Shown one piece after another: positions 8,942 to 13,428 of a stretch of DNA of 13,428 nucleotides. Position 1 is the first letter of the stretch, and every line of letters begins with the position of its first letter. The notes under the pieces are model-generated. The model did not search any database and was not told the origin of the DNA. It saw only the letters and a list, made by a program, of their open reading frames with translations. The DNA is from an uncultured Clostridia bacterium (GTDB lineage: Bacteria > Bacillota > Clostridia > TANB77 > CAG-508), in contig CANPWI010000027.1 in the NCBI GenBank assembly GCA_947584125.1, positions 1 to 13,428 of the forward strand, read 5' to 3'. A program made the translations under genes and the position numbers.

Positions 8942-8988
8942 TTTTTTTGTATAATAGGAAAGTAGAACTTTCCTATTATATAAAAAAA
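8942..8988. repeat. 47-bp near-perfect palindrome
   Basis: TATAATAGGAAAGT (8950-8963) and ACTTTCCTATTATA (8967-8980) form a perfect 14-bp stem with a 3-base AGA loop. A single mismatched pair (8949/8981) is then followed by T7 (8942-8948) opposite A7 (8982-8988), extending the symmetry to 22 positions per arm. The A7 also serves as the U-tract of the adjoining terminator on the minus strand. TATAAT occurs on both strands, so a bidirectional promoter-like role cannot be excluded. Confidence 0.65.
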
Positions 8989-9018
8989 CGAAAGTTTCTT
9001 CAATTTAAGAAACTTTCG
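8982..9018 (-). terminator. Rho-independent terminator of the small gene at 9038-9244
   Basis: On the minus strand CGAAAGTTTCTT (9018-9007), a 6-base loop and AAGAAACTTTCG (9000-8989) form a perfect 12-bp stem followed by seven T residues (8988-8982). It begins 20 bases after the stop codon and should end a single-gene transcript. Confidence 0.9.
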
Positions 9019-9037
9019 CGGGATTTCTTACAACTTT

Positions 9038-9244
9038 TCATTCAAAAACTGCAATTATGTCATAATGGGCATAGCCATTTTGACCAGTACACCCTTCATC
9101 AAAGCAGGTGCCTTTTCTGTCTAGATTTACCTCATAAGAGATTAGTTCCATTCCGTGAACTCGTTCATCTTCAAGAAAGTAAAATTCAATCTCTCTTTTA
9201 CTCGCTGGAACTTCCTTAGCAATGATGTTTTTGAATAATGTCAT
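9038..9244 (-). CDS. Small protein of unknown function, paralogue of 12800-13009
   Basis: The 68-residue product begins MTLFKNIIAKEVPAS and ends HYDIIAVFE. I do not recognise the family. It is clearly related to the protein at 12800-13009: about 30 of 68 positions agree by eye, including MTL-KNI-A, YF--DER--G and HYD--AVFE. It is mildly acidic (13 Asp/Glu against 7 Lys/Arg) and has no signal peptide or membrane segment, so it is probably cytoplasmic. An ATG also lies at 9250, but GGAGGA directly abuts it. The ATG at 9244 has a 6-base spacing and matches the start of the paralogue, so I chose 9244. It has its own extended -10 promoter and strong terminator and looks monocistronic. Confidence 0.8.
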   Translation of the reverse strand: MTLFKNIIAKEVPASKREIEFYFLEDERVHGMELISYEVNLDRKGTCFDEGCTGQNGYAHYDIIAVFE

Positions 9245-9267
9245 ATTCATTCCTCCTTAAGCATTTT

Positions 9268-9280
9268 AACAATAGTTGTT
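9268..9280. promoter_or_regulatory. Short palindrome in the leader of the small gene
   Basis: AACAA-TAG-TTGTT lies about 10 bp downstream of the -10 box, near the likely transcription start and before the ribosome binding site. Its position suits a repressor operator, but the arms are only 5 bp. Confidence 0.3.
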
Positions 9281-9290
9281 TTACATAAAT

Positions 9291-9319
9291 ATTATACCAT
9301 AATTTGGCAAAAAATGCAA
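9291..9319 (-). promoter_or_regulatory. Promoter of the small gene at 9038-9244
   Basis: On the minus strand TTGCAT (9319-9314), a 17-bp spacer ending in TGG, and TATAAT (9296-9291) form an extended -10 promoter. The design (TTGCA-N, 17 bp, TG-N-TATAAT) is the same as that of the paralogue's promoter at 13074-13102. Its upstream part touches the end of tyrS. Confidence 0.75.
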
Positions 9320-9325
9320 TACTTT

Positions 9326-10486
9326 CTATTTTATTATTTTTTTAAATTTATTTTTTCCAAATTGCACTACTAAATTATTCTCTATTTTTACCATTTTATT
9401 TATATCTAATTCTACATTTGAATTAATTTTTACACCCTTACCTTGTATCATTCTTTTTGCTTCACTTTTAGAACTTGCAAAATTAATTTTTATTAATAAA
9501 TCACATATATTCATTTCATCTTCTATTACTTGTATTGTTTCAATGTCATCAGGAATATTTCCTTTTGCTATTTCCATATATCTTTGTTTAACATTTTCAA
9601 ATTCATTTACATCATCATACATTTTTAATAGTTCTTTTGCAAAAATCATATGTGCTTCTCTAATATCTTTTTTCATTATATTATTTATATCTTCTGTTGA
9701 TAAATCAGTTGCTAATTCAAAATACTGTCTTAATACATCATCTGGAATTTTCATACTTTTCTCAAATTTTTCAAAAGGTGAATCATTTATTCCAATGTAA
9801 TTATCTAATGACTTGCTCATTTTTTCCTTTCCATCTAATCCAACAAGTAATGGAAATGTTATTACTACTTGACTTTCTTGTCCATAAGATTTTTGTAGTT
9901 CTCTTCCTACTAGCAAGTTAAATGTTTGGTCTGTTCCTCCAATTTCTATATCTGCATTTATTGCAACTGAATCATAACCTTGCATTAAAGGATATAATAA
10001 CTCATGCATAGATAATGGTAAATTATTTTCAAATCTGTTTTTAAAATCATCTCTTTCCATAATTCTTGCAACAGTATATTGACTTGATAATTTTATAACA
10101 TCTTCAAAACTCATTTTAGATAACCATTCTGAATTAAATACAATCTCTGTTTTGTCTTTATCTAATATTTTTGTAACTTGATTTAAATATGTTTGAGCTG
10201 ACTTTCTTGTTTGTTCAAATGTAAGTGCTGGTCTTGTTTTACTTTTTCCTGATGGGTCACCTATCATTGCAGTAAAATCACCTATTACAAATACAATTTT
10301 ATGTCCCATATCTTGAAATGTTTTTAATACTCTTAGAGGAACAGAATGTCCTATATGTAAGTCTGGTCTTGATGGATCTGCTCCAAATTTTATTGTTAAT
10401 TTTTTTCCACTTTTGATTTTTTCTTCTAAATCTTCTTCATTAAATATTTGTACTGCTTTTCTTTTTATTATTTCTAAATTGCTCAT
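9326..10486 (-). CDS. tyrS: Tyrosyl-tRNA synthetase
   Basis: This class I synthetase charges tRNA-Tyr. The 386-residue product has FGADPSRPDLHIGH with HIGH at 44-47, GDFTAMIGDPSGKSKTRP, the tyrosine-site region ELLYPLMQGYDSVAINADIE, GGTDQTFNLLVGRE, and KMSKS at 222-226. A C-terminal S4-like RNA-binding domain (SSKSEAKRMIQGKGVKINSN) is present. The FGADPSRPDLHIGH form places it in the TyrZ-type subgroup rather than the one with YCGFDPTADSLH. Two ATGs are in frame (10492 and 10486). GGAG lies 3 bases before the first and 9 before the second, so 10486 is the likely start. The gene sits directly behind a tyrosine T-box leader and appears to be a single-gene unit. Confidence 0.96.
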   Translation of the reverse strand: MSNLEIIKRKAVQIFNEEDLEEKIKSGKKLTIKFGADPSRPDLHIGHSVPLRVLKTFQDMGHKIVFVIGDFTAMIGDPSGKSKTRPALTFEQTRKSAQTYLNQVTKILDKDKTEIVFNSEWLSKMSFEDVIKLSSQYTVARIMERDDFKNRFENNLPLSMHELLYPLMQGYDSVAINADIEIGGTDQTFNLLVGRELQKSYGQESQVVITFPLLVGLDGKEKMSKSLDNYIGINDSPFEKFEKSMKIPDDVLRQYFELATDLSTEDINNIMKKDIREAHMIFAKELLKMYDDVNEFENVKQRYMEIAKGNIPDDIETIQVIEDEMNICDLLIKINFASSKSEAKRMIQGKGVKINSNVELDINKMVKIENNLVVQFGKNKFKKIIK

Positions 10487-10506
10487 ATTCATCTACTCCT
10501 TTTTTT

Positions 10507-10752
10507 ATTAAAATTCAAAAAAGTCAATTTGTCCTTATTAAAGGACGAATTGACTTCGTTGTACCACCTTTATTCACAATATTATTTATATAATATTGCC
10601 TCATTTATAGCTTATTCGTAGCAACACGTTAGTTACTATAAGAATTGTATTTCAAATTTTATATACTGATAATTTCCAGCTTCCATTATCTTTCTATAAG
10701 TTACTATAAAATTTTACTAATTTTCTTTTTAAACATAACTAAATTTTAATGT
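10507..10752 (-). promoter_or_regulatory. Tyrosine T-box leader controlling tyrS
   Basis: The minus-strand leader carries AAGGTGGTACAACG (about 10570-10557), a form of the T-box consensus. Its TGGT would pair with the ACCA end of an uncharged tRNA with discriminator A, as bacterial tRNA-Tyr has. Upstream is a Stem I region with a distal hairpin (GATAAT/ATTATC) and, on its 3' side, GAAATACAA, in which UAC (10649-10647) followed by a purine is the likely tyrosine specifier. Downstream, AAGTCAATTCGTCC (10556-10543) and GGACAAATTGACTT (10534-10521) form a 14-bp terminator stem with one mismatch, followed by U6. Uncharged tRNA-Tyr should stabilise the antiterminator and switch tyrS on. This fills most of the 306-bp gap upstream of tyrS. 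Confidence 0.93.
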
Positions 10753-10758
10753 AGATAT

Positions 10759-10787
10759 ATTTTATCATTTTTTACTTATAAAGTCAA
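10759..10787 (-). promoter_or_regulatory. Promoter of the tyrS T-box transcript
   Basis: TTGACT (10787-10782) and TAAAAT (10764-10759) are separated by 17 bp on the minus strand, close to the sigma-A consensus. Transcription would begin near 10752, at the start of the T-box leader. It lies immediately after the stop of the upstream gene. Confidence 0.75.
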
Positions 10788-10792
10788 TATTA

Positions 10793-11983
10793 TTATTCTA
10801 TTTCCATTTGCTGTTCTTTTCTTTCTTTAATAAATTGTAAAATTTCCTCTGCAATTTCCACAGGCTGTCTGTTATTACCATATACTATCATCGTTGCTAA
10901 TTCCTTATTACATGGGCTTTCAACAAATTTTTTATTATCTCTTGTATCACCTGTTGCTCTGCTTTTCATTATATCTAAAGATTTCTCTTCATCTTTATCA
11001 GGTAGTAATAAAACAATATTTTTAAAAGGGTTTAACATTGATTTAACTCTTTCAAATATTTCTCGATCATCATATACAGAATGTCCTGCACCAAAATCTA
11101 CAATTCCATATGAACCATCTTTCTTTGCTTTTTCTATTATTTCTGAAATCATGTAAAAATTAAATTCATCTGCATTTTTAAATTTTCTCATAAATCCAGT
11201 ATCTCTTGCTCTATTGGCAATTCTATCTATACATAATCTTTGCATTCCAGTCTTTTTTCTAAGTTCTTCTGCTACTGTTGACTTTCCTGCTCCTGATGGC
11301 CCTATTAATATAATACTTTCGTTATATAATTTCTTACTATTTTTATTTACATTAGTAAGTTTTTGATGTTCCATTATTGAACTTTTTTCTTTATCTGAAA
11401 GTTCCCATGAATTTTCTTTAAACTTCTGTATGGAACTTGCTGTTGTAGCTTCTGTAATTTGTTTTGTACCTCTTAAATATGCAAGTAGCCTTTTTTTCAG
11501 ATTAAATGCAAAAGGCTTTTTAGATGAATACATTTCTTCATGATAGTAAATATCTGGTTCAACATCCTCAAACAGTTCTGGATTTGCTAAAATTTGTGTT
11601 GCTGTATTTAGCCATTCTGTAGAATTAGTTTTCATACTTCTATAATGGACATATTTTCCTCTTATGTGGTCATCTGTAAAATTAGTTGATATTCCTTGTT
11701 TAGATAAAATTTTACCAACTTTTCTTGCAATATTTATATTCTCATCTGTTATTTTCAAAGTAACATATGCACTTTGAATTCCATGTCCTGAACAGCAAAA
11801 AATACTTGGAAGTCCACTTTTGTAAGACTGTCTTAAAAATTCTGTTAAATTAGCATCTCCTTCTCCAAATTGTTTAAACATTTTTTCTCTATCTTCTTCT
11901 TTTAAATTCTCTAATTCTATATGTCCTGCTGAGGATTCTACATCTTTTTCTAATTTACTTATTATCCATGATTTAATTCCCAT
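10793..11983 (-). CDS. Two-domain protein: CCSGH N-terminal domain and shikimate-kinase-like P-loop domain
   Basis: The 396-residue product has two parts. Residues 1 to about 170 hold an unrecognised domain with SGLPSIFCCSGHG (cysteines 63 and 64, His 67), then AYVTLKI, NFTDDHIRGKYVHYRS and a block rich in Tyr and Glu. A Lys/Ser-rich linker follows. Residues 223 to about 385 resemble a small P-loop kinase: Walker A GPSGAGKS at 228-235, then LCIDRIANRARDTGF, GIVDFGAGHSVYDD, IVLLLPDKDEE, a basic lid-like stretch (KSRATGDTRDNKKF) and YGNNRQPVEIAEEIL. This is the pattern of the shikimate kinase/AAA_33 type, but a true AroK lacks the N-terminal part and the gene has no aromatic pathway neighbours. 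The substrate is unknown. The ATG at 11983 has AGGAG 9 bases upstream. It follows the methyltransferase remnant after 71 bp. Confidence 0.8.
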   Translation of the reverse strand: MGIKSWIISKLEKDVESSAGHIELENLKEEDREKMFKQFGEGDANLTEFLRQSYKSGLPSIFCCSGHGIQSAYVTLKITDENINIARKVGKILSKQGISTNFTDDHIRGKYVHYRSMKTNSTEWLNTATQILANPELFEDVEPDIYYHEEMYSSKKPFAFNLKKRLLAYLRGTKQITEATTASSIQKFKENSWELSDKEKSSIMEHQKLTNVNKNSKKLYNESIILIGPSGAGKSTVAEELRKKTGMQRLCIDRIANRARDTGFMRKFKNADEFNFYMISEIIEKAKKDGSYGIVDFGAGHSVYDDREIFERVKSMLNPFKNIVLLLPDKDEEKSLDIMKSRATGDTRDNKKFVESPCNKELATMIVYGNNRQPVEIAEEILQFIKERKEQQMEIE

Positions 11984-12054
11984 AAAAAAATTCTCCTAAC
12001 TACTTTATTAAGATAATTTTATTTCTAATAATTTATTATTTACATTATTTTCTT

Positions 12055-12333
12055 TTAAATTTTAACACAACTTACAATTTCAGATTGGATATTCAATTGT
12101 TTCTTTTTTATTTTTTCATTATCTAATTTACTAGATATAATATCTTTTGTATTTTCTCTATCAATTGATAAAACATTCCAGCCATTGTTTATTAAAAATA
12201 TGGTATCTCTACCAGCACCACATCCTAAGTCAATAGCATTTGTAGGGTTAATATTCATATCTATGAATTTTTTAACCATTGGGTTGGGTGAAGCCCCCTC
12301 TGTATTTTCATAATATTTTTTCATATTCCCCAT
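12055..12333 (-). pseudogene. Truncated class I SAM-dependent methyltransferase
   Basis: The 92-residue product starts MGNMKKYYENTEGASPNP and contains the SAM-binding motif AIDLGCGAGRDT, then NGWNVLSIDRE, as in small TehB-like methyltransferases of Firmicutes. These are usually near 190-200 residues. Here the frame ends after EIVSCVKI at 12055 and nothing in the next 70 bp looks like the missing catalytic half, so it is probably a 3'-truncated remnant. The start at 12333 is preferred over 12378 or 12345 because GGAAGG then lies about 9 bases upstream. Confidence 0.7.
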
Positions 12334-12364
12334 TATTATCATTCCTTCCAGTTCCTTATTAATT

Positions 12365-12373
12365 ATTATATCA
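12365..12373 (-). promoter_or_regulatory. Extended -10 promoter upstream of the methyltransferase remnant
   Basis: TGATATAAT on the minus strand is a perfect extended -10 element, 32 bases before the preferred start codon. No good -35 box is seen at 17 bp. It could drive the methyltransferase remnant and the CCSGH/P-loop gene behind it. Confidence 0.5.
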
Positions 12374-12458
12374 TACAATTATATAAAAAGTAATAGGAGA
12401 GTGAAATATAAATATGGAATATGGTACTGTTTATTTTTTTATAAATATAGCAATAACT

Positions 12459-12584
12459 CACAGCAGGTCTGAAGCCAGGAACGAACTGGAGCTTGCCATT
12501 ATCCATTGAAGGATCATTGACAAAAACTTCGAATCCTTTGACTGATTTACTGATAGCCTTTTTAAGATTATCAATAAAACTCAC
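12459..12584 (-). pseudogene. Unrecognised protein-coding remnant, richer in GC than its surroundings
   Basis: About 42 codons read as good protein on the minus strand (VSFIDNLKKAISKSVKGF, then EVFVNDPSMDNGKLQF and VPGFRPAV), with low-complexity AT-rich residues on both sides. By hand count about 48 of 125 bases are G or C, and about half in the 60 bases nearest 12459. No ribosome binding site precedes the possible GTG at 12584. It looks like an internal fragment of a transferred gene. I cannot name the parent family. Confidence 0.5.
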
Positions 12585-12590
12585 TGTTAA

Positions 12591-12707
12591 GGAATAAAGA
12601 TTAGAACAGTTAAAAAATATATTATTGAAGTTGCTGAAATTTCTTATACAGAAATACATAGTGCAAATAAAGATTTTCTTAATTGGATAGATATAGAAAC
12701 AAAATAA
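12591..12707 (+). pseudogene. Short plus-strand coding remnant
   Basis: A 38-codon open stretch on the plus strand ends at TAA 12705-12707 and includes KKYIIEVAEISYTEIHSA and KDFLNWIDIETK. Its composition looks protein-like and it has no start codon or ribosome binding site, so it may be the 3' end of a lost gene. It is the only plus-strand coding signal I see. With the neighbouring remnant it accounts for the gap between 12334 and the terminator at 12704. Low certainty. Confidence 0.3.
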
Positions 12708-12742
12708 AAAACGTAAGTTTCCAAATGAAAGAAACTTACGTT
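12704..12742 (-). terminator. Rho-independent terminator of the small gene at 12800-13009
   Basis: On the minus strand AACGTAAGTTTC (12742-12731), a 9-base loop and GAAACTTACGTT (12721-12710) form a perfect 12-bp stem running into a T-tract (12711-12706). The stem resembles the paralogue's terminator at 8982-9018 (GTAAGTTTC against GAAAGTTTC). Confidence 0.88.
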
Positions 12743-12745
12743 AGC

Positions 12746-12785
12746 CTCTGTTAGTTCCCGAATGAAAGGAACTTTCTTGACAGAG
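12746..12785. repeat. Interrupted hairpin between the small gene and its terminator
   Basis: CTCTGT (12746-12751) pairs with ACAGAG (12780-12785), and inside it GTTCC (12754-12758) pairs with GGAAC (12768-12772). No U-tract follows. It lies just upstream of the terminator in the 3' untranslated region of the small-gene mRNA, and its loop shares CATT with the terminator loop. Confidence 0.5.
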
Positions 12786-12799
12786 AGTAGAGATGTTTG

Positions 12800-13009
12800 T
12801 TATTCGAAGACAGCTGTTAAATCATAATGATCAGCGTTTACATTGTGGTAATTGGTATAGTCGTCCATCTGTGTGCCAAAATTATCGAACTTAACTTCAA
12901 ACGACTTTAACCTCTTACCTTTTATCCGTTCATCATCTTGAAAATAACTTCTGACTTCATTTTCTGTGCTGGGTTTGCTGGTTGCTACAATGTTTTTATA
13001 AAGTGTCAT
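12800..13009 (-). CDS. Small protein of unknown function, paralogue of 9038-9244
   Basis: The 69-residue product starts MTLYKNIVATSKPS and ends HYDLTAVFE. It shares with the protein at 9038-9244 the blocks MTL-KNI-A, YF--DER--G, L-S-EV--D--GT--D and HYD--AVFE. The middle, between GT and HYD, differs in sequence and by one residue in length. It is mildly acidic (12 Asp/Glu, 9 Lys/Arg) with no cysteines, signal peptide or membrane segment. AGGAGG lies 8 bases before the ATG. It has its own promoter (13074-13102) and terminator (12704-12742), so it is expressed alone. The neighbours are mobile-element and gene remnants. The intact ORF and strong signals argue that it is still functional. I do not recognise the family. 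Confidence 0.78.
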   Translation of the reverse strand: MTLYKNIVATSKPSTENEVRSYFQDDERIKGKRLKSFEVKFDNFGTQMDDYTNYHNVNADHYDLTAVFE

Positions 13010-13073
13010 GACTTTGTCCTCCTGTCTTTAGGCTATTTTATTAATTAGCACCTTATTTGGTTACTATAAATAT

Positions 13074-13102
13074 ATTATAGCATAAATTAACATAAATTGC
13101 AA
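13074..13102 (-). promoter_or_regulatory. Promoter of the small gene at 12800-13009
   Basis: TTGCAA (13102-13097), 17 bp ending in TGC, and TATAAT (13079-13074) form an extended -10 promoter with the same layout as at 9291-9319. The leader is about 60 bases and contains no obvious strong structure. Confidence 0.78.
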
Positions 13103-13109
13103 CTTTGCA

Positions 13110-13295
13110 CTATCTATCTCGTAATTTCTTTTTACTTTTTACAATTTCTTTTTCAGCTCTTTCTTTATTATCTTTAAATCTCTTTTGAATTAGAAAGTCT
13201 TCCTTTTCTCCTCTTTCAGTTTTATCGCCATTTTTAGCATAATTTATTACAACCTCTAATTTTTTTTGTATAACTTTACATTTTGTAATAGCCAT
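13110..13295 (-). pseudogene. Short ORF resembling the N-terminus of a mobilisation relaxase
   Basis: The 61-residue product starts MAITKCKVIQKKLEVVINYA and continues KNGDKTERGE. The opening MAITK, a Leu-rich I-Y motif and a DKTE turn resemble the first 30 residues of MobA/VirD2-type relaxases of Firmicutes mobile elements, which are several hundred residues long. Here the next 30 residues are simply Lys, Glu and Arg-rich (KRFKDNKERAEKEIVKSKKK) and the frame stops at 13110. It is therefore either a relaxase with most of its length deleted or an unrelated small basic protein. AGGAGG 6 bases before ATG 13295 decides the start; the same frame continues upstream to 13337 without a site. The -10 box of the next promoter downstream is 31 bp away. 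Confidence 0.5.
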
Positions 13296-13351
13296 AGCAA
13301 ACCTCCTACTTTTGCCTTGAATAAAGTTCTTTTTCAAACCTCAAAATAAAG

Positions 13352-13369
13352 TTTGATAGATTTATCAAA
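13352..13369. promoter_or_regulatory. Operator-like palindrome in the leader of the relaxase-like ORF
   Basis: TTTGATA and TATCAAA are perfect 7-bp inverted arms separated by GATT. The palindrome lies between a likely promoter at the window's right edge and the ORF at 13295, where a repressor or an RNA hairpin could act. Confidence 0.4.
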
Positions 13370-13381
13370 GATTAAAAATTT

Positions 13382-13404
13382 TCCCGACATTCAATCCCGA
13401 CATT
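13382..13404. repeat. Two direct repeats just downstream of a -10 box
   Basis: TCCCGACATT occurs twice (13382-13391 and 13395-13404), a 13-bp period with a 3-bp spacer. On the minus strand it follows TATAAT (13418-13413), so it would cover the transcription start region. This suits a repressor site or iteron-like element. Confidence 0.5.
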
Positions 13405-13412
13405 TTATATGA

Positions 13413-13418
13413 ATTATA
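13413..13418 (-). promoter_or_regulatory. Likely -10 box of a promoter cut by the window edge
   Basis: TATAAT on the minus strand lies about 118 bases upstream of the relaxase-like ORF. A -35 box at 17 bp would fall outside the window, so the promoter cannot be confirmed. Confidence 0.4.
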
Positions 13419-13428
13419 GGGTATTTTT

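Noticed and set aside
8947..9219. Plus-strand ORF opposite the small gene
   Set aside because: It runs through two hairpins and the antisense of the small gene, and its start lies within the 47-bp palindrome. It is a shadow frame.
12413..12508. Plus-strand ORF starting ATG 12413
   Set aside because: The only AGGAG is about 15 bases away, the product is 31 residues, and the opposite strand gives a far more protein-like reading of the same bases.
12366..12659. A 97-residue minus-strand gene across 12366-12659
   Set aside because: Only the middle 42 codons look like protein. The ends are low-complexity residues from AT-rich DNA, there is no ribosome binding site, and it overlaps the promoter of the methyltransferase remnant.
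13338..13428. CRISPR array suggested by the TCCCGACATT repeats
   Set aside because: There are only two 10-bp copies separated by 3 bp, much too short for CRISPR repeats and spacers.

Overview
This is a strongly AT-rich window from a low-GC Gram-positive bacterium, most likely an uncultured or anaerobic member of the Clostridia or a related Firmicutes lineage. The evidence is a tyrosyl-tRNA synthetase gene under T-box control, strong AGGAGG-type ribosome binding sites, arginine written almost entirely as AGA, and gene families typical of Firmicutes. The +1 frameshift site in prfB uses TGA as a stop, which supports the standard bacterial code. Every recognisable gene lies on the minus strand, so transcription runs from high to low coordinates.

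Right end (about 12,050-13,428): accessory or decayed DNA. It holds a short ORF resembling the start of a mobilisation relaxase (13110-13295), a 69-residue small protein with its own promoter and terminator (12800-13009), an unrecognised GC-richer coding remnant on the minus strand next to a short plus-strand remnant, and a class I methyltransferase cut off after its first third (12055-12333).

Middle (8,711-11,983): an unusual two-domain protein with a CCSGH motif in its N-terminal half and a shikimate-kinase-like P-loop domain in its C-terminal half (10793-11983). Next comes tyrS with a complete tyrosine T-box leader and promoter. It is followed by a second 68-residue small protein (9038-9244), paralogous to the one at the right end and with the same promoter and terminator design. 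About 200 bp dense in inverted repeats follows.

Left part (1-8,710): mostly housekeeping. pgi has a clear promoter and is followed closely by prfB, which carries the classical autoregulatory +1 frameshift. lysC follows and is broken, or recoded, by one extra base after codon 43. Then come recD2 and comF (both with TTG starts) and a KAP-family P-loop NTPase that runs off the left edge.

The candidates for something new are the pair of small paralogous proteins, the CCSGH/P-loop protein, the lysC frame change at the only in-frame CGG codon found in the window, and the palindrome cluster downstream of the first small gene. The KAP NTPase belongs to a superfamily that includes defence proteins, but nothing visible here proves that role.
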